The notes beneath the pieces are model-generated. The model saw only the letters and a list, made by a program, of their open reading frames with translations, did no database searches and was not told the origin of the DNA. Positions 1 to 5,565 of a stretch of 7,852 bases of DNA are shown here, piece after piece (position 1 is the stretch's first letter; every line of letters begins with the position of its first letter). Origin of the DNA: Thioploca sp. GTDB taxonomy: Bacteria; Pseudomonadota; Gammaproteobacteria; Beggiatoales; Beggiatoaceae. The translations under genes were made by a program, and so were the position numbers. The stretch lies in the NCBI GenBank assembly GCA_011371325.1, contig DRQV01000221.1, forward strand, positions 1-7,852, in the 5' to 3' direction.

Positions 1-90
1 TGGGCCTGTTTGAACAGTCGGTGGATGGGGGGAAGCTGCGGGAGCGGATTCAACTGCGTCATTCCGCCCGCCGCACGCCCCTCATGGAGC
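1..90. other. GC-rich segment foreign to the rest of the window
   Basis: These bases are about 66% G+C (59 of 90 counted by eye), against about 37% in the following 90 bases and a visibly AT-rich remainder. The segment meets dnaK where the conserved DnaK sequence stops matching, after residue 519. On the plus strand one frame stays open from base 3 to the stop at 132-134. On the minus strand a stop and a start overlap as ATGA at 59-62, a common arrangement in GC-rich operons. I do not recognise either product. The likeliest explanation is a chimeric contig end; an inserted element end is possible, but no inverted repeat or target duplication can be seen from one side. Confidence 0.75.
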
Positions 91-1644
91 ATCTTGAACC
101 ATTTGCTCTATCTCGGCATCAGTTAAACCACTAGAGGCTTTGATAGAAATAGATTGTTCTTTGCCAGTAGCTTTATCTTTAGCTGATACGTGTAAAATGC
201 CATTGGCATCAATATCAAAAGTTACTTCAATTTGTGGCACTCCACGTGGTGCTGGTGGAATATCAGCTAAATCAAATCGTTCTAAGGATTTATTTGCTGA
301 AGCAACGTCTCTTTCGCCCTGTAATACATGTACTGTTACCGCAGTTTGATTATCATCAGCAGTAGAGAAAGTTTGTGACTGCTTGGTTGGAACAGTAGTA
401 TTTTTAGGTATTAACTTGGTCATAACTCCACCCATGGTTTCAATACCCAAGGATAAAGGAGTTACATCTAATAGTAATACATCTGTCACATCTCCGCTTA
501 ATACACCACCTTGAATGGAAGCACCAATAGCCACAGCTTCATCTGGGTTCACATCTTTACGTGGTTCTTTACCAAAGATATTTTTAACTGCTTGTTGCAC
601 CATTGGCATCCGAGTTTGACCACCAACTAGAATAATTTCATCAATATCTCCAGCGGATAATTTAGAATCTTTCAATGCAATTCGACAAGGTTCTAAACTA
701 CGATTAACTAATGATTCTACTAAACTTTCTAATTTAGCTCGAGTTAATTTAATATTAAGATGTTTTGGCCCAGTAGCATCAGCAGTCACATAAGGTAAAT
801 TAATATCTGTCTGTTGACTAGAAGATAATTCAATTTTAGCTTTTTCCGCTGCTTCTTTAAGCCTTTGTAATGCTAAAGGGTCAGTTTTTAAATCGATTCC
901 AGCATCTTTTTTAAATTCATCAACCAAGTAATTAATAATTGCCATGTCAAAATCTTCACCACCTAAGAAAGTATCACCATTAGTAGATAATACTTCGAAT
1001 TGGTGTTCACCATCTATCTCGGCAATTTCAATGATAGAAATATCAAACGTGCCACCACCCAAGTCATATACTGCAATTTTTACATCGCCATGTTGTTTGT
1101 CCATGCCATAAGCCAAGGCGGCAGCTGTTGGTTCATTGATAATACGTTTTACATCTAATCCAGCAATCCGACCAGCATCTTTAGTTGCTTGTCGTTGGGA
1201 ATCGTTAAAATAAGCTGGAACTGTAATCACAGCTTCGGTAACTGGTTCACCTAGATAGTCTTCTGCTGTCTTTTTCATTTTCATCAAAATACGAGCAGAA
1301 ATTTCTGGTGGAGCCATTTTTTTACCTTTAACAGATATCCAAGCATCACCGTTATCAGCTCCAACAATTTTATACGGAACCATACCCACATCACGTTGGA
1401 CTATATCATCTTTAAGTTTACGGCCAATCAATCGTTTAACTGCAAATAAGGTATTATCTGGATTAGTAACAGCTTGACGTTTAGCTGATTGACCAACTAA
1501 TACTTCATCATTATCGGTATAAGCAACTATAGATGGTGTAGTTCTAGTACCTTCACTATTCTCTATTACATGAGATTTCTTACCTTCCATTACGGCAACG
1601 CAAGAATTGGTGGTTCCTAAATCTATTCCGATTATTTTACTCAT
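82..1644 (-). CDS. dnaK: Molecular chaperone DnaK (Hsp70), truncated in its C-terminal lid
   Basis: This is the ATP-driven cytosolic Hsp70 that binds exposed hydrophobic peptides, working with DnaJ and GrpE. The nucleotide-binding domain covers residues 1 to about 385 and contains DLGTTNS (8-14), the ATPase lysine K70, E171 and the phosphate loop DLGGGTF with T199, all at E. coli numbering. The interdomain linker VLLL is at 389-392. The beta substrate-binding domain follows and ends at KASSGL (502-507). The frame matches DnaK through MVQDA (515-519), then reads one proline and a stop inside foreign GC-rich sequence. Full-length DnaK is about 640 residues, so roughly 120 residues of helical lid and the acidic tail are missing. 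The start at 1644 has an AGGA site 8 nt upstream and lies 33 nt after grpE. dnaJ, normally next, is not present. I infer that the true gene is intact in the organism and that the break is an assembly artefact. Confidence 0.97.
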   Translation of the reverse strand: MSKIIGIDLGTTNSCVAVMEGKKSHVIENSEGTRTTPSIVAYTDNDEVLVGQSAKRQAVTNPDNTLFAVKRLIGRKLKDDIVQRDVGMVPYKIVGADNGDAWISVKGKKMAPPEISARILMKMKKTAEDYLGEPVTEAVITVPAYFNDSQRQATKDAGRIAGLDVKRIINEPTAAALAYGMDKQHGDVKIAVYDLGGGTFDISIIEIAEIDGEHQFEVLSTNGDTFLGGEDFDMAIINYLVDEFKKDAGIDLKTDPLALQRLKEAAEKAKIELSSSQQTDINLPYVTADATGPKHLNIKLTRAKLESLVESLVNRSLEPCRIALKDSKLSAGDIDEIILVGGQTRMPMVQQAVKNIFGKEPRKDVNPDEAVAIGASIQGGVLSGDVTDVLLLDVTPLSLGIETMGGVMTKLIPKNTTVPTKQSQTFSTADDNQTAVTVHVLQGERDVASANKSLERFDLADIPPAPRGVPQIEVTFDIDANGILHVSAKDKATGKEQSISIKASSGLTDAEIEQMVQDAP

Positions 1645-1652
1645 TATTTATT

Positions 1653-1656
1653 TCCT
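1653..1656 (-). promoter_or_regulatory. Ribosome-binding site of dnaK
   Basis: On the minus strand AGGA (in AGGAAA) lies 8 nt before the dnaK ATG. The same motif and spacing precede grpE and hisC, which supports the chosen start. Confidence 0.75.
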
Positions 1657-1677
1657 ATTTCGGTTGTTTATGGGATT

Positions 1678-2289
1678 TTAAGCTTGATTTTCAAGCGGTT
1701 TTTTAGATACTATAACTCGTGCTGGACGTAGCAAGCGATCTTCTAATTTATAGCCTTTTTGATGTACATGTAATACTGTGCCATCATCAACTTCAGCATT
1801 AGTTTGAGTAGTCATTGCTTCATGCCATTGTGGATTAAATTTTTCATTAATAGGTTCAAGTTCCATAATATTAAATTTTGTTAAACTATCTGTCAGCATT
1901 TTTAAAGTTAAAGTCATGCCTTCATGGATAGTTTTTAAGTTAGTTTCCGGTTTATTAGTAGCTTCTAAACCCAATTCCATACTATCTTTTATTGCTAATA
2001 TTTCAGTAGCAAACTTTTCTAACGCATATTTACGAGTATTTTCTAAGTCTCTTATCATACGTTTTTGTAAATTATCATGTTCAGCTTGTTTCCGCAGTAT
2101 AGTATCCCAATATTCATCAGCTTTTTGTTGGGCTTCAATTGCCCGTTCTTGCATATCGGTTAACTGTTTAGTTAATTCTTCTACTGAAATATCTTCAGTA
2201 ATCTTTTCTACATTAGACTTTTTTATCGTTGAAGTTTCTGATTCTGTAACAGTGTTATCTACAGTTGAATCTGTAGTATTATCTGGCAT
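1678..2289 (-). CDS. grpE: Nucleotide exchange factor GrpE
   Basis: GrpE releases ADP from DnaK and so resets the chaperone cycle; it acts as a dimer in the cytosol. The 203-residue protein has a polar, acidic N-terminus (1-40), a long heptad-rich helix (about 35-110, including the conserved ENTRKYALEKF region at 83-93) for dimerisation, and a C-terminal beta domain. That domain carries the family signature with FNPQWHEA (151-158), VLHVHQKGY (172-180) and RPARVIVSK (188-196). An in-frame ATG 30 nt further upstream (2319) is possible, but I chose 2289. It has AGGA 8 nt upstream, it begins MPDN rather than a basic aromatic stretch, and the longer version would overlap a good -10 box at 2311-2316. 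The length is typical. The gene lies between hrcA and dnaK in the standard heat-shock order. Confidence 0.95.
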   Translation of the reverse strand: MPDNTTDSTVDNTVTESETSTIKKSNVEKITEDISVEELTKQLTDMQERAIEAQQKADEYWDTILRKQAEHDNLQKRMIRDLENTRKYALEKFATEILAIKDSMELGLEATNKPETNLKTIHEGMTLTLKMLTDSLTKFNIMELEPINEKFNPQWHEAMTTQTNAEVDDGTVLHVHQKGYKLEDRLLRPARVIVSKKPLENQA

Positions 2290-2297
2290 AAAAAATT

Positions 2298-2301
2298 TCC
2301 T
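2298..2301 (-). promoter_or_regulatory. Ribosome-binding site deciding the grpE start
   Basis: AGGA on the minus strand sits 8 nt before the ATG at 2289, identical in motif and spacing to the dnaK site. It favours this start over the in-frame ATG at 2319. Confidence 0.75.
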
Positions 2302-2310
2302 AATTAATTT

Positions 2311-2316
2311 ATTATA
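2311..2316 (-). promoter_or_regulatory. Candidate -10 box of a grpE promoter
   Basis: A perfect TATAAT on the minus strand lies 21 nt before the grpE start, which would give a leader of about 15 nt that still contains the AGGA site. The hexamer 17 nt upstream is TTTAGT, only half matching a sigma-70 -35 box, so the promoter may need an activator or be weak. It lies in the 135-nt hrcA-grpE gap, so grpE-dnaK could be transcribed independently of hrcA. Confidence 0.5.
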
Positions 2317-2321
2317 CAAAT

Positions 2322-2352
2322 ATCTTGTGAATTACTAAATCTTGTGAATTAC
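2322..2352. repeat. Tandem 14-bp repeat over the grpE promoter
   Basis: ATCTTGTGAATTAC occurs at 2322-2335 and again at 2339-2352, a period of 17 bp. Its core TTGTGAATT reappears inverted as AATTCACAA at 2386-2394. On the minus strand the two direct copies sit just upstream of, and overlapping, the predicted -35 region of grpE. The layout suggests an operator or activator site, though a recent small duplication would look the same. Confidence 0.6.
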
Positions 2353-2394
2353 GAAGAATGGCAATGATAAAATCGACCATTTATCAATTCACAA
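2342..2394. repeat. Inverted repeat with nested short stem in the hrcA-grpE gap
   Basis: TTGTGAATT at 2342-2350 pairs with AATTCACAA at 2386-2394 (9 bp). Inside it GATAAA (2366-2371) can pair with TTTATC (2380-2385), directly abutting the right arm, with about 15 unpaired bases on the left. It could be a transcript hairpin that limits read-through from hrcA, or a DNA operator. No U-run follows on the minus strand, so it is not a standard intrinsic terminator. Confidence 0.35.
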
Positions 2395-2424
2395 TTAGTA
2401 AGTTCAGAAATGAATGGGGATAAT

Positions 2425-3444
2425 CTAATGTGGGTTCAAGGCCGAACCCAATAATTTGGCAGTTAAATTAACGATTGGAATAATACGTTCATAAGGCATA
2501 CGGGTAGGCCCAATTATACCAATTACTCCAATCACTTTATCTTTAACTATATAGGGCGAGGTAATTACAGTACAGTCGCATAATACTTTTTTGCCACATT
2601 CTTCACCAATAAAAATCTGCATACTTTGAGTTTTTAATGCCTGTTCAAGTAAGTGCAAAATATCTCGTTTTTCATTAAATGCTATAAACAAGTCTCTTAA
2701 TTTTTCTATATCTGATAATTCAGCAAATTTCATTAGATTAGTTTGCCCGGTCATAACAAAGTCATCATCAACATCATCAAATGCTTTTTCTGCCATTTCT
2801 ACCACAGTTTGCATTAATTTATCCATATTCTGACGGGTTATTTGCAATTCATTTAGCAAATTTTCACGTACAGTTTTGATATTTTCACCTTTACATACAG
2901 CATTTAAATAATTAGCGGCATTTTGTAATTCATTTGCAGAATAATTATGAGAGGTATGAATAATTCGATTCTCAACTTCAGCATCGTTAAATACTAATAT
3001 TGCTAATACTCTTTGGTTAGAAAGAGATAAAAATTCAATGTGACGTAGTGATTTATCACAACATTTTGGCAATGTTACTAAACTAGTTAGATTCGTTAAA
3101 TTAGATAATAAATTAGAGGTTTGCTCTAACAAATGTTGCTCATTACATTCTGTAGCAAACTGTTGACGTAAATCATTTTCTTGTTTACCAGTTAGTGGTT
3201 TTATCTGTAATAAATTATCAACAAACAATCTATAACCAAGAACTGTTGGAATTCTACCTGACGAAGTATGTGGCGAGAAAACTAATCCTTTTTCTTCCAA
3301 ATCTGCCATGACATTACGGATAGTTGCTGGGCTTAAACCAAGATTACCATCTTTGGATAATGTACGAGAACCAATTGGTTGACCTTCGTAAATATAACGA
3401 TTTACTAGTATTTTCAGTAGATGTTTGGCACGTTTACTCAACAT
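2425..3444 (-). CDS. hrcA: Heat-inducible transcription repressor HrcA
   Basis: HrcA represses heat-shock genes, classically by binding the CIRCE inverted repeat, and needs GroEL to fold. The 339 residues match the usual family length. A winged-helix DNA-binding domain covers residues 1 to about 75, with the family hallmarks GQPIGSRTLS (21-30), LSPATIRNVMADLEEKGLV (37-55) and HTSSGRIPTVLGYR (59-72). A GAF-like central region with an inserted dimerisation segment follows. The C-terminus has the typical VIGVIGIIGPTRMPYERIIP (304-323). The N-terminal wording resembles beta- and gammaproteobacterial HrcA. The start at 3444 gives the standard MLSKRA opening, but no clear Shine-Dalgarno sequence precedes it; the nearest GGA is about 19 nt upstream. 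It is the first gene of the minus-strand cluster hrcA-grpE-dnaK. Confidence 0.96.
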   Translation of the reverse strand: MLSKRAKHLLKILVNRYIYEGQPIGSRTLSKDGNLGLSPATIRNVMADLEEKGLVFSPHTSSGRIPTVLGYRLFVDNLLQIKPLTGKQENDLRQQFATECNEQHLLEQTSNLLSNLTNLTSLVTLPKCCDKSLRHIEFLSLSNQRVLAILVFNDAEVENRIIHTSHNYSANELQNAANYLNAVCKGENIKTVRENLLNELQITRQNMDKLMQTVVEMAEKAFDDVDDDFVMTGQTNLMKFAELSDIEKLRDLFIAFNEKRDILHLLEQALKTQSMQIFIGEECGKKVLCDCTVITSPYIVKDKVIGVIGIIGPTRMPYERIIPIVNLTAKLLGSALNPH

Positions 3445-3611
3445 AATGTAAGTTATTTGAATTCCAGATATTTGTTTTTATTCAAAGCATTTAAAAATAT
3501 GATGATTAAAATATTGAGTTACGTTTCAATATAATATTTATAAATTATTCCTACTAAAAAATGGAATTTTACAATCCAATATAACAGATAAGTTTCATAA
3601 AAATTTAGCTA

Positions 3612-3635
3612 CTTATCAAATTATATAGTGATAAG
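3612..3635. repeat. Short dyad CTTATCA-N10-TGATAAG
   Basis: A perfect 7-bp inverted repeat with a 10-nt spacer lies midway between the divergent hrcA and HMA genes. A further GATAAG lies at 3587-3592. It could be an operator for either gene, but in sequence this AT-rich a 7-bp dyad is expected about once by chance. Confidence 0.2.
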
Positions 3636-3780
3636 AATTTCTACTGCAAGTCTATCTAAAAAATCTACTTAAAATATTTTTTTATATTTATAAATATATT
3701 AAACAATATGTGGAGATTCTTAATGCTTATTAATTAAATTTAAAAATCAATTTGTTATTTAATATTCATCCAAGCCATTC

Positions 3781-3791
3781 AATTGGGAATT
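3781..3791. repeat. AATTGGGAATT, copy 1 (upstream of the HMA gene)
   Basis: This 11-mer recurs at 4143-4153, upstream of hisD. Both copies follow TTC with a one-base difference in spacing. The motif is itself an imperfect dyad, AATT around GGG. It may be a shared regulatory site or coincidence. Confidence 0.3.
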
Positions 3792-3815
3792 GCTATGGCT
3801 TTTATTATGGATTAT

Positions 3816-3824
3816 TGTTACAAT
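3816..3824 (+). promoter_or_regulatory. Candidate extended -10 promoter of the HMA gene
   Basis: TGTTACAAT fits the extended -10 pattern TGnTATAAT with one mismatch in the hexamer. Transcription would start near 3831, about 28 nt before the HMA start. The -35 position is poor (TGGCTT). An alternative pair, TTGCTA at 3790-3795 with TATTGT at 3813-3818 and 17-bp spacing, overlaps it. Confidence 0.35.
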
Positions 3825-3858
3825 ATACTATATCAATCTTCAACAAGAAACAAAACAT

Positions 3859-4068
3859 ATGACAATTAAAACTGTAACTATCCCTAAAATTAGTTGTGGA
3901 CATTGTATTGGTACAATTGAACGTGAATTAGGGGAATTAAAAGGAATTAATTCTGCAATGGCTAATAAAGATAATAAAACTGTTGCTATCGATTGGGATG
4001 AAACCATAGTTAGTTGGGAACAGATAACTACATTGTTGGAAGAAATTGGTTTCCCAGTCGAAGGGTAA
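3859..4068 (+). CDS. Small heavy-metal-associated (HMA) domain protein, CopZ-like
   Basis: This 69-residue protein is a single ferredoxin-like HMA domain of the kind that binds and hands over soft metals, usually Cu(I), in the cytosol. The metal site is ISCGHC with C13 and C16. The family more often has GMTCxxC, but CGHC is a known variant. The pattern is complete: strand VTIPK, helix TIERELGELKG (18-28), strand TVAIDW (39-44), helix ITTLLEEIGFPVEG to the end. I chose the ATG at 3859, giving the standard domain boundaries; the Shine-Dalgarno match (AAGAAA) is weak. The frame stays open upstream to a TTG at 3790 and would add a hydrophobic stretch. No copper ATPase or metal regulator is visible nearby, so the metal and the partner are unknown. 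It is not obviously co-transcribed with hisD, 204 bp downstream. Confidence 0.85.
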   Translation: MTIKTVTIPKISCGHCIGTIERELGELKGINSAMANKDNKTVAIDWDETIVSWEQITTLLEEIGFPVEG

Positions 4069-4142
4069 ATTATTTTCTTAAACCAATGGTTAGTTTCAAT
4101 TAAGAGCATTGCTTTCTAATATATGTAGTAAAGTCTTATTCT

Positions 4143-4153
4143 AATTGGGAATT
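4143..4153. repeat. AATTGGGAATT, copy 2 (upstream of hisD)
   Basis: This is the second copy of the 11-mer found at 3781-3791. It lies 119 bp before the hisD start. Confidence 0.3.
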
Positions 4154-4214
4154 AAATATTTAAAAAATTATCCTGTACAAATTTTATCTAAAAGTATTAT
4201 TTGAAATTCTATTG

Positions 4215-4239
4215 CGTTTATAAATTATTTAGATAAACG
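4215..4239. repeat. CGTTTAT-N11-ATAAACG dyad upstream of hisD
   Basis: A perfect 7-bp inverted repeat with an 11-nt spacer ends 33 nt before hisD, with TTGAAA at 4201-4206 just upstream. The position suits an operator or leader hairpin controlling hisDC. No T-run follows, so it is not an intrinsic terminator. A chance dyad is quite possible in AT-rich DNA. Confidence 0.25.
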
Positions 4240-4272
4240 TAATCTTGGTCTGAGTAATACATTACTTTTAAA

Positions 4273-5562
4273 ATGCTAAATATACTCCAACTTACTACTA
4301 TAGATACCGATTTTTGGTCAAGATTAGATAATTTACTAATGTGGGATACAACTTCAAATGATGGGGTTGTGCAGGTAGTACGTGAAATTTTACAAAATGT
4401 GCGACGTAATGGTGATACAGCTCTGCTTGATTATACTAATGAATTTGATCGTCGTCAATTACAAAATCCTCATGAATTTATTATTTCTTCTGAACGTCTA
4501 CAACAAGCTTCAATAAGCTCTGATCAAAAATTTGCTTTAGAACGAGCCGCTGAAAGAATAAATAATTATCATCAACATCAAATGCAACAATCTTGGCAAT
4601 ATTTTGAACCAGATGATACTTTATTGGGACAACAAATTACTCCATTGGATAAAGTTGGTTTATATGTACCAGGTGGCAAAGCATCTTATCCATCTTCAGT
4701 TTTAATGAATGCTATACCAGCTAAAGTGGCTGGAGTACAAGAAATTATCATGGTTGTACCAGCTCCAGATAATATATTGAATGATTTGATATTAACGGCG
4801 GCTGCCATAGCTGGAGTGGATAAAATTTTTACTATTGGTGGAGCTCAAGCAATAGCAGCATTAGCTTATGGAACTAAAACTATTCCTAAAGTTGATAAAA
4901 TTGTGGGGCCAGGAAATGCTTATGTTGCTACTGCTAAAAGTATGGTATTTGGTATGGTTGGTATAGATATGATTGCTGGACCTTCCGAGATTTTGGTAAT
5001 TTGTGATGGAAATACTAATCCAGATTGGATTGCTATGGATTTATTTTCCCAAGCGGAACATGATGAAGATGCTCGAGCTATTTTAATTAGTCCAGATGCT
5101 AATTTTTTACAAGAAGTACAAAATAGTATGAATACTTTATTACCTCAGATGTCACGAGCTGAAATTATTAAGACTTCACTGACTGAACATGGTGTTTTTA
5201 TTCAAGTTAAAGATATAGCTGAAGCAATTGAAATTACTAATTTTATCGCTCCAGAACATTTGGAGTTATCTATTGAAAATCCTCAGGAACAGGTAGCTAA
5301 AATTCGACATGCTGGTGCAATTTTTATGGGGCGTTATACTGCTGAAGCTTTAGGTGACTATTGTGCTGGGCCTAATCATGTATTACCAACTTCTCGTACT
5401 GCTAGATTTTCTTCACCATTGGGAGTTTATGATTTTCAAAAACGTTCTTCATTAATTATGAGTTCTAAGCAAGGAGCAAGTAAACTTGGACAGACTGCTT
5501 CTATTCTTGCTCATGGTGAAGGTTTAACAGCTCATGCTCGGTCAGCTGAATATAGGATATAA
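4273..5562 (+). CDS. hisD: Histidinol dehydrogenase HisD
   Basis: HisD is a zinc enzyme that oxidises L-histidinol to L-histidine in two NAD-dependent steps, the end of histidine biosynthesis. At 429 residues it is close to the usual 430-435. Visible hallmarks are GLYVPGGKASYPSSVLMNAI (129-148), the NAD-site segment IGGAQAIAALAYGT (188-201), VDKIVGPGNAYVATAK (207-222) and IDMIAGPSEI (231-240). The zinc ligands by family alignment are Q260, H263, D362 and H421, all present. The catalytic pair E328-H329 lies in FIAPEHLELS. The start at 4273 gives a normal N-terminus, but no Shine-Dalgarno sequence is visible and no histidine-codon leader peptide precedes it. hisC follows after 3 nt, so the two are co-transcribed. 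hisG, commonly upstream in proteobacteria, is absent from this locus. Confidence 0.97.
   Translation: MLNILQLTTIDTDFWSRLDNLLMWDTTSNDGVVQVVREILQNVRRNGDTALLDYTNEFDRRQLQNPHEFIISSERLQQASISSDQKFALERAAERINNYHQHQMQQSWQYFEPDDTLLGQQITPLDKVGLYVPGGKASYPSSVLMNAIPAKVAGVQEIIMVVPAPDNILNDLILTAAAIAGVDKIFTIGGAQAIAALAYGTKTIPKVDKIVGPGNAYVATAKSMVFGMVGIDMIAGPSEILVICDGNTNPDWIAMDLFSQAEHDEDARAILISPDANFLQEVQNSMNTLLPQMSRAEIIKTSLTEHGVFIQVKDIAEAIEITNFIAPEHLELSIENPQEQVAKIRHAGAIFMGRYTAEALGDYCAGPNHVLPTSRTARFSSPLGVYDFQKRSSLIMSSKQGASKLGQTASILAHGEGLTAHARSAEYRI
5554..5557 (+). promoter_or_regulatory. Ribosome-binding site of hisC, inside the end of hisD
   Basis: AGGA lies 8 nt before the hisC ATG and within the last codons of hisD, implying translational coupling of the two genes. 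Confidence 0.75.
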
Positions 5563-5565
5563 TTT

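Larger units (their letters stand above)
3445..3858. other. Divergent AT-rich intergenic region between hrcA and the HMA gene
   Basis: This 414-bp region contains no open frame I would call a gene, apart from a possible 24-codon leader frame at 3795-3869. There is no tRNA-like sequence and no CIRCE repeat (TTAGCACTC-N9-GAGTGCTAA) on either strand. It is very rich in A and T, with runs such as the T tract near 3680. It should hold the hrcA promoter, but several weak TTGAAA- or TTGTAA-like hexamers have no well-spaced -10 partner, so I do not assign one. A 7-bp dyad at 3612-3635 and a candidate extended -10 at 3816-3824 are listed separately. Confidence 0.7.

Noticed and set aside
140..349. Open frame on the plus strand opposite dnaK
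   Set aside because: It lies wholly antisense to well-conserved dnaK codons, has no recognisable product and no ribosome site.
1916..2338. Open frame of 140 codons on the plus strand opposite grpE
   Set aside because: It is antisense to conserved grpE, Ser/Val/Leu-rich as expected of a mirrored frame, and has no family resemblance.
3445..3858. tRNA, small RNA or CRISPR in the large intergenic region
   Set aside because: There is no TTCGA-type T-loop with a matching acceptor stem and no regularly spaced repeats; the region is AT-rich with only short dyads.
3840..4109. Open frame on the minus strand opposite the HMA gene
   Set aside because: The plus strand encodes a complete HMA domain with its CGHC site; the opposite frame shows no known motif.
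4073..4110. Possible terminator after the HMA gene around AAACCAATGGTT
   Set aside because: The stem is four base pairs and no T-run follows, so it is too weak to call.
4069..4272. Histidine attenuator leader before hisD
   Set aside because: No short frame with a run of His codons (CAT/CAC) and no terminator hairpin with a T-run is present.
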